Below, one piece after another: positions 1-9,870 of a stretch of 64,000 nucleotides of DNA. The DNA is from Tubulanus polymorphus (lineage: Eukaryota > Nemertea > Palaeonemertea > Tubulaniformes > Tubulanidae). The notes under the pieces were generated by a model. It had not been told where the DNA came from. It did not search any database and saw nothing but the letters and a program-made list of their open reading frames with translations. The DNA is taken from contig NC_134032.1 of assembly GCF_964204645.1 (NCBI RefSeq), positions 10,846,275-10,910,274 on the forward strand, in the 5' to 3' direction. The position numbers and the translations under genes are program-made. The first letter of the stretch is position 1. The number at the start of each line of letters is the position of its first letter.

Positions 1-1625
1 TTTAATTCTGGTAAAACGATTTCAAGTTCTCAACTGTTTCTATAGCTCAGAAGTAATTCATTCTATTGAACTGGACGGCCATAAAAGAAAAGATTTGTTT
101 AGGAAATGGCGTCATACATTTACAGTCAAAACAAACTAGTATAGAGACTGAAATGCGCAGAGATAATTACCGGTACTTGTTCTGGGGTGTGACTATCTAA
201 AAGCGATGTCCATGAAAATGTTCGGTGAATTCGAAATGTTTGCTGTTTGCAGATTTGTCTTGCATCTGACTTTTTTTGCAGAAATCTGTGTGTGAGGAGG
301 ATCTTTATCAAGTTGATCTTAAGCGTAAATTCTGGTGCTGTGTAGATTTCATTCTGTAAAGAGAAAATTGATTTGTGAAATAAAGAGATATCACGTGTGA
401 GTCTGCTATTCAGAAAATTACTATTTATCTTACTTGTTTCGATTATTGTAGCAGCTTTGTCCACATTCTTTTCCATATTACTTCCTGAGTAGAATTGATT
501 GGGTATTCAGCAGCCGCATTTCTTAAAGCATTCGAGAGAATCACACATAATATTACTTTATTGAATGATTAATTTTTATGTCATTTTCAAATTAGAAAAC
601 TCACCAATTCCAATATTTCGGATGAGTTAAGTGCCGTTTTGACCCTGCAGACAATTTTCAGCAGTATTTCACTTCCTTTAGCCATAATGTCATAATGTTA
701 GGAGCATTGATGATTTCCTGAAGAAAATGAACATATAGAAAATTTAACCCTTCAGTTAAAACAAGGGAGTACATGGTAGAATTGTGTTTAGAAAATTACT
801 TAGTTTCTTTAAGAAAATAAGAGCAGTTTCAGCAACGAGCTTCTTCATTATTTGATAGGCTGAACATTCTTGATTTTTACAGCTGCAATTTGTGTTTGGT
901 GCATCGCATTCTGGAAAGAGGAAATTATGCCAGGAAATGATTAGTAAAATAGATAGAATTTGCAGCTTGTTTGTGTTCGATTGACAGAAAACCCACTAGG
1001 TTTTTGAGTAGTTAATGACAATGTGTTCAGTGTATGCAGATTTCTGAGGGGTCTGATGGCAGCTTTAGACAGTCATGTACGAAAGCATTGATACCTGCTG
1101 ACATCGACCGATCAAACCATTTTCCTGACTCCTGTCTCCTGACTTGATTTGGAGATGAATCTACTGAAACCGGACAAAAAGAAATAGCTTTTAGTTGATA
1201 AATCATCAAAAATTACTGGAATAAATGAATCGAAAACTCACCAAATCTGACTTGTATTTGATTCGTAGAGCGCGATATTTATTGTTTGGGATTTGTTGAG
1301 GTTCAGCTTCAATTTAGTCCCTAAAATAGAATTGTTGAATAGAAGCATACATAGGTTGTTCTAGAATAAGAGCAGTTTCAAATTAAATCAATAACTGACG
1401 ATTTTCCTCAGTTTTGTAGGGTATATTTCATGTTAAGACCAGAATTCGTAGATATTCCAAAATTCCTATTGCCCTGTCCACTACAAACGTGGATGAAAAA
1501 CAAAAGGCCCTCTACAATCTCAATTTTGATCTGGACATGATTGAAAACTCACCACGAATTGATAGAATAATTTATCTCTTGATGAATATTCGTGCAGTTG
1601 CTGCTGCTGTAGAAATTTATAACTA
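1..1625 (-). pseudogene. Decayed exon-like repeats, minus strand (R1)
   Basis: The segment contains short exon-like pieces on the minus strand. They are bounded by acceptor-like YAG sites and a recurring donor context GTGAGTTTTC, whose reverse complement appears near 596-605, 1232-1242 and 1539-1550. One candidate exon is 1242-1320, open in one frame. A longer open piece ends near 126-476. No chain of exons with consistent phases could be assembled, and homologous pieces in the other copies carry frameshifts or stops. I do not recognise the protein. It may be a decayed gene with internally duplicated exon clusters. Confidence 0.35.
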
Positions 1626-1915
1626 ACCTTCAAATAGAAAATTCTATTGCGTGTATTTCATTCTGAAAAGAAAAAGAAACCATCATCAGTGACAATAGAG
1701 CAACCAGTAACATCTCAAAGTTAGCAATCAATCAGAAAGTATAGCATTTCTCTAGAGTTAACTGCTGTAGATATCAGACTGATTGAACAGTTACAGATGT
1801 AACATCGAGTGCAGATACGGAGTACAGGTCACTGCACGAACTTCAGTGATTTGTTTTCATATCTTCCGCCGTCCGTCCGACTAAAACATCGTAACAGTTC
1901 AACTCACCTAACCTC

Positions 1916-2262
1916 CCTACCCGACCCTCCCTCATCCCATCCCTCCCGCCCTCCCTCGCCCCATCCCTCCCGCCCTCCCTCACCCCATCCCTCCCACCCT
2001 CCCTCAGCCCTTCCCTCCCACCCTCCCAGACCCCTCCCCTCCCGCCCTCCCTCACCCCATCCCTCCCACCCTCCCTCGCCCCTTCCCTCCCACCCTCCCA
2101 GACCCCTTCCCTCCCGCCCGCCCTCACCCCTTCCCTCCCACCCTCCCTCACCCCACCTCTCCCACCCTCCCTCACCCCACCCCTCCCACCCTCCATCCCC
2201 TTCCCTACTGCCCTCCCGCCTAGCCCTCCCTCAATGCCTTCCCTCCTAGCCCTCCCATCTGG
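1916..2262. repeat. 24-bp pyrimidine-rich minisatellite (R1, left arm)
   Basis: About 14 units of a 24-bp repeat built from CCCTCCC, CACCCTCCCT and CACCCC modules. Because 24 is divisible by 3, both strands stay open and mimic a proline/serine-rich or glycine/arginine/glutamate-rich protein. The minus strand has runs of GGG spaced by one to three bases, which is the pattern of G-quadruplex-forming DNA. Confidence 0.93.
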
Positions 2263-4640
2263 CCTCATGTCCCCACAAAAGCCTCATCAACTCTTTCTCC
2301 TCTGACATCACTAAACTCTACAATAACTTCAAAACGATTCGCCATTTTTCACAATCATAGGAAATTCATTAACAATTCGATATCCTTAATCGATTGCATC
2401 ATTTACGAGACTCGGAGATGGAAACGTTCAAAGGATCTCTTTATCGAGGAATTCATTCAAATTATTCCTTTCCATTATTTCTTCGTACAATTCCAATCAG
2501 TTTCTTTAATCATTGAATCAATTTCAAGTTTCGGTTTACTGATAAGATTTTCACGGGACGAGTTTGAGTTGTAGAGGCGTTTATCTGCGGATTATCAAAC
2601 CAAACCCAAGAAACTCAACAATGTTGTAAGGTATGTAGGTGTAATGGGTTCACCTGAACCATCGACCAACCTACAATGCTTTGAGGAGGGCTAACACAAA
2701 CCAACGACCAGAATGACGGCTGATTCAGATAGATCCAAACAAATAAGGCTATTTATTCAACATGTCATCACTCACATTATGAAACCATTAGGGACAGTGG
2801 ATAGTCAGATTAAACATCTCCAGAACTTCTACTAGAGGCTTTACAACAGCAAGTTTTTTTTTCATGGAATCCTATTCATGATATTTACTAATTAATGCAA
2901 AATGTTTGATTGTTACACTTAAACCCAGCGGAACAAATTAAAATCCAGCCATATTTCATTACCTGCCATTTTACTTTTTTTACTCTTTGTTGCGAACATT
3001 TTAAAACACAGAGAAGTTTTCTCTGATATTAAGTGCTTTCTGTTTTTGAGTCGAGGTAGGAATAGACCCCTGCCCGCTCGCTAAGCCAGCAGGACACTAA
3101 ACCTTCGAATTGCTCTCAGACCCCACTCTTTATATCAGCATTTTATGCCGTTCTATTTTATGACAGAAGCTCACACGTTCGCTTTATTTCTTTTTCTTTT
3201 CATATGGCTTTCGTTTTTTTTTAAATGGCTTTTCTTATTTATCGGCTCACTGGCACTCGTCAGTTCCGACTGGGATCAAGTATAATCTCAAGTGTAAATC
3301 AAGACAAATAATAGTCAGTGACACTAACATAAATATGTTAGTTGATTTAGAGAATGCCACCAAGTTGCTAATAAAACCACTAGTAGAAGCACTGATATAC
3401 AAAACATATGATTCTTTCCTTTACGACGTCACTTATAGTTCCACGTAAATCATTTCATTCTCGAACTTAGATATATAAATTATGTTTCTATTGAATCCTA
3501 TGGCTTTTTAGACCTTTCATTCATAGCCGTGGTTTGGTGATCATGGACTCAAAGTTTGGTTGATGACCCTGGTTCGGTGATCATAGAGTCAAAATTTAGT
3601 TCATGGCCCTGGTTTGGGGACCATAGACTTTGAGCTGGAGACCTAGAGGCAGAGTTTGCTTCATGGCCACGATTTGGGGAATGGAGAGTTGTTTGGTCAC
3701 CACGGAGGCTACTGAAAATTTGGTTTTGAGTTTTGGACCATATGGGTTAAATTTCGTTCGTGGCTTTGGTTTGATAATCCGAGAATAAGGTTGGCTCATA
3801 GCCCTCATAAAAGATAAATTAGTTTCATGGCCCTGGTTTGGTAACTATACAAAGGTATAGATAGGAGGAATTTTCAAAATATACATAGATTAATATCCGC
3901 ATCTACAGTATACAATCATCTTGAAGTAAAAAATGACGTAATCAAAAACTGACGGTTCAGTCGGCAGTGGCGAGCACCAAAGGTTTCGGGTCCTCTCCAA
4001 GAATAATTCAGAATTTCCATACATTACACGGGGAGCAGTTGACAATAAAATGATCACTGCTGAGCACAACATAATATTGAGTGTCGCATGTTTTGAAAAG
4101 GAGCATTGGACTATGGAGACACGGCCATCCGCACGTGATCACATGAATGAAGTGAAATAAATATATACACTGAAAAGGTTCAAAATCTGTGTAATAATCA
4201 ATTAATGATATCTCAGAAATAATTGTCACTAATAAAGTAATGACATAATGCACTAATTAGAGTCTACAATGATACATCGAACAAAGTCTAAGCTACGTGA
4301 TCTGACTAACTGATCACTGATCAAATCTACAGCAGAATATTAACTGCGGAGTATGAAGTAACCTTCATAAACTGATATGATTATGAAAAATGGCAAATAT
4401 GAGTACTGTAACTGTCAATAATCATAAGTATTGTAAGTAAACATACGTGAAAATATACACAATTCCCTTATTATTAAAGTGGAGTTTATGAAAAAAAAAT
4501 GAACGCATTACCTACAATTCCTATACAAGTAAATCGTAAAGAATTTAATCAATCGAGGATTCTCAAAAACCTTATACGGAAATAATCCTATACTCTGTAA
4601 CTACGATATATGGGTTTTGTCAAAATGGCAACGAAAAATA
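2263..4640. other. Interior of foldback-like element, no gene seen
   Basis: AT-rich DNA with no ORF that has coding character. It contains the degenerate tandem repeat described at 3522-3850. The same sequence recurs at 25511-27880 and 58546-60935. Confidence 0.6.
3522..3850. repeat. Degenerate tandem repeat, about 45-50 bp (R1)
   Basis: Variants of a module around TTCATGGCCCTGGTTTGG and GATCATAGACTCAAAGTTT follow one another imperfectly about six times. The open frame on the minus strand over this stretch comes from the repeat and not from a gene. Copies lie at 26758-27080 and 59818-60140. Confidence 0.7.
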
Positions 4641-4643
4641 ACT

Positions 4644-4895
4644 ATCACCACCCAACCTACCACCCACCGAGATCCAACACCACTACCCCACCACCCAGCC
4701 CCTACACTCCCACCCACCTAGACCTCCCCCAGCCCTACCACAGCCCCACCCTCCCTCAAACGAATCCCTCCCACCCTCCCTCACCCCTTCCCTCCCACCC
4801 TCCCTCACGCCTTGCCTCCCACCCTCCCTCGCCCCTTCCCTCCCACCCTCCCTCTATCCCTGCCTCCCCCCGACCCTACCCACCCTCCCCAAACC
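4644..4895. repeat. CT/CA-rich array (R1, right arm)
   Basis: C-rich DNA (CCACCC and CCTCCC motifs) with a few units of the 24-bp repeat at about 4750-4860. It lies just inside the right inverted arm. It is pyrimidine-rich on the plus strand, like the left array, although the flanking arms are inverted. Confidence 0.88.
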
Positions 4896-5441
4896 CTGCG
4901 GTTAGGCGAGTTGAAATGTTACGATGTTTTAGTCTCATGGACGTAAGATAAGAGAACAAATCACTGAAGTAATGCAGTAATCTGTACTCTGTATCCGCAC
5001 ACGATGTTACATGTACCTATAACTGTTCAATCAGTCTGATATCTACAGCAGTGAAATGTACAGAAATCCTAACTTAAAAAAAGATACACATCTGTCAGAA
5101 AGGACCACAGTGTTGTGTCATTGATATCAGGGACCAGTTTCATATCGATAATGAATAAAATTTGAGTTGATAACAGTAGGAAACCTGTACATCCGCTTTA
5201 CCAACCTTATAGAGAGACAAACTAACCCGACATGAACTATGCCTTAATAAATAAACACAGATATCGGTAGGGGAAGTTTGAATTTTGGAATTTTGAGGGG
5301 ATTGAATGGATATATAAATGCAACAGCTCACTGTAATTTCATTTCAAAACATGGTTAATCACTATGAAACTGGTCCCTTTAATCAAATCAACAACTGGTA
5401 AACAATCATAATTAAATGCTACTTATCTTGAATTTCGAGTT

Positions 5442-5770
5442 AGTGATTCCTGATTTCCTGTGCTGAATCCAAGAAAGTCTCATTGTAAAACAGTGATTCC
5501 TGATGTCCTGTGCTGAATCCAAGTAAGTCTCATTGTAAAACAGTGATTCCTGATGTCCTGTGCTGAATCCAAGAAAGTCTTATTGTAAAACAGTGATTCC
5601 TGATGTCCTGTGCTGAATCCAAGAAAGTCTTATTGTGAAACAGTGATTTCTGATGTCCTGTGCTGAATCCAAGAAAGTCTTATTGTGAAACAGTGATTCC
5701 TGATGTCCTATGCTGCATTCAAGAAAGTCTTACAAAACAGTGATTCCTTGTTGTCATGTGCTAATTCCAA
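5442..5770. repeat. 50-bp minisatellite (R1), about 6 units
   Basis: Tandem units start CAGTGATTCCTGATGTCCTG and end with AAGAAAGTCTTATTGTAAAA-like sequence, with a 50-bp period. The last units are diverged. R2 has about nine units and R4 about six. Confidence 0.92.
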
Positions 5771-6487
5771 GCTTCCAAAGGACCTATGATAGACAAATAT
5801 AAGGATGTTTCTCTCCCTAGAAATAACTGCAGAATCATCAAATCAAATATTCAAACTTACATATTCAGTGTTCCCCCAAATCTTAGTTCATTCATTCAGG
5901 AGGCTTTTCTATCTGCGGTCTAGGATTTACATTCACAGTTGAACTTGAAATATACATAAAGGAATGTTCAAGGAATAAAAACAGAATGAATAAATTCACA
6001 GGGAAGCACAGGAACACAACTTCAAATTTTAAAGATTCATTTTCGGAATTAGATTACAACGCGGCGAGGCGACGCCCATGATATCTGAGGTGAATTATAT
6101 TTGCACCATTTTAACCCATGTTATAAACACTTACCGAATATTGATATACTGAATTCTGGAGTGCGAAGGGAGGCTGGTTATGTTTGGAATAAGGTGGGAT
6201 TTTTGCATGTTCATGTTTTATGTTGGAGACCGCCATTTTCTTGTGCGCTGAATTAAGGTCAAACCAGTGGACACAATGACCACATACGTCATAATATCCC
6301 GGATTCGCGCGTCGCGCATGTCAGAAGTTTACAACGTCGATATTGAGGCTAGGTTTTTGTTCTTTTGCTATTTCTTATGTTAGAATTCCACATAATATTC
6401 AAAGGATTTATTCTCAGCTGTTTTAACCTATAAATCATCAGTTTTTTGCATAAAATGACTCTAAGTCCATGATTTCAGTTTCTATCG
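5771..6487. other. Spacer, nothing recognised
   Basis: Unique within R and conserved in R2 and R4. No ORF, RNA gene or repeat structure was seen. Confidence 0.6.
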
Positions 6488-6703
6488 CTAGACTGTCGTG
6501 GCAGCCCCGATGCCATTTAGGTTCGAATCCCTGCAGGGTAAGATGGCACAGGACTTTTTGAATGACTGACTGTCAAATGACTTCAGCGTTGATTAACTTG
6601 TCCTTGATTTTTTATCCTGAAATACAGAATTGTCCCTCTTATTCATTAGATAGATTTCACGCGACTTGGTTTGGTGTCCCTTACAAACCCATCGCACTTG
6701 CCG
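6488..6703 (+). mobile_element. tRNA-derived SINE-like element (R1)
   Basis: A perfect Pol III B-box, GGTTCGAATCC, lies at 6520-6530, preceded by a tRNA-like head (GTGGCAGCCCCGATGCC). The A-box part is degenerate. The likely 3' tail contains TGTCCCTTAC; a related head and tail recur at 16019-16130. Equivalent copies are at 29911-30127 and 62721-62936. The partial block R3 starts downstream of this element. Confidence 0.6.
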
Positions 6704-7246
6704 AAAATGAAACTGTATCTGCCTTTTGATGCTCATGCGGAATACAGAAATTCTTCCTTCGGATTTCTAGGCCGAGTCAAGATTCATTTTTCAATCACTT
6801 TAAAAATCTATGTATGAAATCTCAGTCAAAAGCCATTTCAAAGTATAACCGTATTTCAAGTTCAGCCCAGTCAATGTACATAGAAAAATACCAACAAAGA
6901 AAAACCAAAAACAAACCGCAAATATTCAATATTTCGATGTTAAACTCACTCAGATAAAAATCTCAAGTCTCTCGACAGATTCCTTATTCCCATAGAATTT
7001 CCATTATCAATTTCATGAATAAGTAATTTAGATAAGCTCTGAAAAGATCACGTATAAACATTGCTGCAGTGGGTATTAACTACTCAATATTAAAAGGCAC
7101 AAAGAATCCATACATATTCTATAGTAAAAATCTATATATACCTAAGAGGTTGAGTTTAAGATAAAGAAAGGTATCAGATATACATCAAATGGTTAACCAT
7201 TTTCGAGATAAGTATCTGATGACGATGATACACCGATCTTTTGTGA
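6704..7246. other. R block 3' end, no gene seen
   Basis: AT-rich sequence shared by R1, R2, R3 and R4. R3 (38797-39350) consists only of this segment. It provides the homology used by the recombinant junction at 7247-7273. Confidence 0.65.
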
Positions 7247-7273
7247 GGAGTATCTCTAGAACCTAGATCAAAA
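7247..7273. other. Recombinant junction between R and X1
   Basis: At 7247 R1 carries G as in R2 and R4, where R3 has A. At 7273 it carries A as in R3, where R2 and R4 have T. The base type therefore switches within 26 bp, followed by X sequence. This is the expected signature of non-allelic homologous recombination between a full R block and an R3-type fragment, removing the Y-V2 segment between them. Confidence 0.7.
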
Positions 7274-7809
7274 AACCTTTTCCGAGCAGCCTTGCGTTGT
7301 TTCTCTGTCTCTGTACGGCCGTTTCTTTTATTTCATTTGTTGTCCTTTTTTTCAACTTTCATATATTTGCGAACCGAGCTTTTCTGAGCTTATATGCGTG
7401 CGTGCTTTTTTCTATCAGAGGCGGGAGGCTCAAAGCACATCCTCGGACACGCAGTGAACTTGTCCCTTCGTACAGAGTGACCTCATCAATCACAATATAC
7501 TCAGACCCCTGTGTATATTCGTTCGCTGCGAGAGGCGGGGGCCCAAAGCACATCCTCGGACATGCAGTGAACTTGTCCCTTCGTACAAAGTGATCAATCA
7601 CAACGTACTCAGACCCCTCCTGCTGTTTGTAAGGGAGTCCACATCTAGCGGATCATACCCTGAAGCACTTGTCGTGATGAGCGACATAAGTTCGCTTATT
7701 ACTTACCTTAATTCTTATTGTTTTATTTTCTCTTTTATTCATATATTTTTCTATTTCTTTCATATATTTTTTTCCCGCCGTTTTGAGAAACCGTTGCTCG
7801 GAAAAGGTT
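7274..7809. repeat. Short inverted-repeat-bounded segment with internal duplication (X1)
   Basis: AACCTTTTCCGAGCA at the left edge recurs inverted as TGCTCGGAAAAGGTT at 7795-7809. Inside, about 90 bp (7417-7510) is directly repeated at 7531-7618, both beginning AGAGGCGGG and ending CAGACCCCT. Short overlapping ORFs exist on both strands but show no recognisable domain. It may be a non-autonomous element. The second copy is at 39351-39894. Confidence 0.5.
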
Positions 7810-7902
7810 GGGCGTGCGTGCAATACCCGTTTGGCACAAACTAAGAGATTTGCTCAACATGATCCAATAAACAATTTAAAAAAAGGTGAGTCATCGCACA
7901 TC

Positions 7903-8308
7903 AATTCCGGGTTCGATCCCCGAACTTATGTATTCCTCGTCAACCATAGATTCAAACCGGGTTCAAACCCCGGACTACTGGTCTACTTGTTAACTAAACG
8001 ATATAAAATAATACCGGGTTCAAACCCCGGACTACTGGACTACTGGTTAACTAAACGATAAACAATAATACCGGGTTCAAACCCCGGACTACTGCACTAC
8101 TGGTTAACTAAACGATTTAAAATAATACCGGGTTCAAACCCCGTACTAATGTTTTACCGGTTAATTTGAAAATATAGATGACTCGGTCCATACCCAGGAC
8201 CAATGTTTTACTGGTTAACTAAACGTCATAAAATGATACCGGGTTCAAACCCCGGACTACTGAATAGCTCAACAATAGATTCATCCTGGGTTCGAACCCC
8301 GGGCAGCA
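7903..8308 (+). repeat. 57-bp minisatellite carrying tRNA T-arm-like hairpins (X1)
   Basis: About eight units with a 57-bp period. Most contain CCGGGTTCAAACCCCGG, a 5-bp stem with a TTCAAAC loop; this is the exact geometry of a tRNA T-arm and matches the Pol III B-box GGTTCRANNCC. Cores lie at about 7957, 8014, 8071, 8128, 8239 and 8285, with one decayed unit near 8182. The rest of each unit (ACTACTGGTTAACTAAACGAT) has no acceptor stem or anticodon arm, so these are not tRNA genes. Confidence 0.9.
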
Positions 8309-9064
8309 TTAGCTAGGAAGAGCAATCGGTAAGGATGAGCTGAATGTCTGAAGTAAAAAGTCTACCATCAAAACTTGTGAATGAAACGTCCTGTATAGGA
8401 TTGTGAATAACTCCTCTCCAAATACAGAATTGGAAAAAAATATTTGGAGATTGATTTTAGATATTTCAATTAAATTAGAATTTTTGATTTGGTATTTTTC
8501 TGTACAACTAACAAGGACGAACTCTAACCTCAGCCCTGCGCCGAAATACGTATTCAAACCGGGATATTCCGACCGTGCATGAGCTCTTTCAGAAATACAG
8601 TCAATGTATCAGCGCCAAAGTACTCTTTATTTACTCTTTATATAGAAAAGTGCAGACACGATAATCTCGTTCTGTTCAGTGATTTTGAATATGCATCTTA
8701 ACACGTTCACACGGTGCCGAAAGTTGATTCAAAATATATGAGTTTAAAAATTCTCAAAATTCGCTTCATGTGTTTTGAACTAATTTTTCGATTTAGCTCA
8801 AATCATGTATCGGAATGTACTCAAAGTATTCCGCAATTTTGAAAACATCTCAAATTTTTCGCCTATATTCATATACCAAAAATAATCTACGCAGGTCTTA
8901 TCACATACACACAAAGATACATGAAAATGCGTGTACCTTTAAGCAAGCATCAAATGAATTTTGAAATCACGAAATATCTGAAGTCAGCCAAATACGCAAT
9001 CTACTTAACATGAAAAATACGAGACAAATTTTTTTCCATCGAGACACGTCGAATCTGTTTTATC
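8309..9064. other. Spacer, nothing recognised
   Basis: AT-rich unique sequence, conserved at 40447-41140. A minus-strand ORF of 82 codons at 8309-8557 is not preserved as such in the second copy and shows no domain. Confidence 0.55.
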
Positions 9065-9870
9065 TATAGACATTTAAATCAGGTATATTTGATAGTTTCC
9101 ATCGGAAAGAAGAACTCATTGACTGCTATCTTAGTCAAAACAGTAGAAAAAATCCTGTATGCTTTGGTTGTTGATTTATCAAATAGTGGACCTCGGAGCC
9201 CTGGCATCTGCCAGTTTGTGATAGAAAATGCATCAGTTCTTCCAGAAACTTTGCTGTTAGTTTGGGACGATTCGAACTCTTGTTGGATTTGCAAAAAATG
9301 ACTGTTGGTTTGACGAAAATGAAGTGTGGAAATCGGTACAGAAAAGTCGGTAACAGGGCTGTGGTTTAGTTCCACAATGGGATATTTACAGAAACAACAG
9401 CCAGGAGGCGGGAGACAGGGAAGGCAAAATGGAGTGATTAGTCAGCAGAAATGTAGCTATGAGTTTGACAACACAAACCATGGCGCATTCTCAAAAATCG
9501 ACTGTCAATTCGAGGCGATGGAAATATGAAAATCTGCTAAAACTATCACTAAGTAACCGGAAAGCGGTTTTGTCTCACAATCGGATATCAACACGAACCA
9601 TAGGCCAAGAAGAGGGAATGAGGGGATGACAGAAGGGAGAGCATGGGCAGTGGGGAGGATTGTGGTTTAGCTTGAACACAAACCAAGGGTAGGGAGGAGG
9701 GGAGGTTGATAAAAATGAGGGGTATAGTTAACAGGACTGGGTTTAGATTTACACCAACTACGAAGAGAACGGGTGAAAGAAGGGAGGGGGAAGACAGCGA
9801 TGGGGGAGGGAGAAGGCCTGAATGAGTTGTCAGAAAGAGGGCTCTTAGAGAGTAAGATCATTGCATGACT
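9065..9870. repeat. X segment with purine-rich tail; inverted relative at 37880-38430
   Basis: The part 9065-9660 has a diverged inverted copy downstream of V2. Overlapping short ORFs on both strands (9089-9301 plus, 9079-9375 minus) are disrupted in that copy, so coding is unlikely. The part 9600-9835 is purine-rich on the plus strand, with GGGAGG and GGGGAGG runs. Confidence 0.6.

Larger units (their letters stand above)
1761..5052. mobile_element. Foldback-like element with inverted ends (R1)
   Basis: About 153 bp at 1761-1914 (starting ACTGCTGTAGATATC) recur as an imperfect inverted copy at 4900-5052 (ending GATATCTACAGCAGT). Inside each arm lies a CT-rich tandem array. Long inverted arms with internal tandem repeats recall foldback-type DNA transposons. 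No transposase is visible in the 2.3 kb interior, and no clear target-site duplication was seen. Copies lie at 24924-28340 and 58044-61297 at equivalent places, so they moved with the duplication and not by separate insertion. Confidence 0.5.
1..7273. repeat. R block, copy R1 (window start)
   Basis: First of three long copies of a 7.3-7.5 kb block; position 1 matches 23200 and 56182. R1 is closer to R4 than to R2, for example over 61-170, where R1 and R4 agree and R2 differs. It contains decayed exon-like sequence, a foldback-like element, CT-rich arrays, a 50-bp minisatellite and a SINE. It is followed by X1, unlike R2 and R4, which are followed by Y. Confidence 0.9.

Noticed and set aside
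1809-2249. Proline/serine-rich ORF in the CT-rich array (and its minus-strand shadow); same at 24972, 58092, 4610, 27850 and 60903
   Set aside because: The 24-bp unit keeps all frames open on both strands. Array lengths and frames vary between copies, and no gene structure surrounds them.
6488-6560. True tRNA gene at the GGTTCGAATCC box
   Set aside because: No acceptor stem or anticodon arm can be folded; it fits a SINE head.
7957-8255. Cluster of tRNA genes
   Set aside because: Only the T-arm is present in each unit; acceptor, D and anticodon arms are missing.
9079-9375. Overlapping ORFs on both strands in X
   Set aside because: They are not preserved in the inverted copy at 37880-38430, and boundaries differ in X2; no domain seen.
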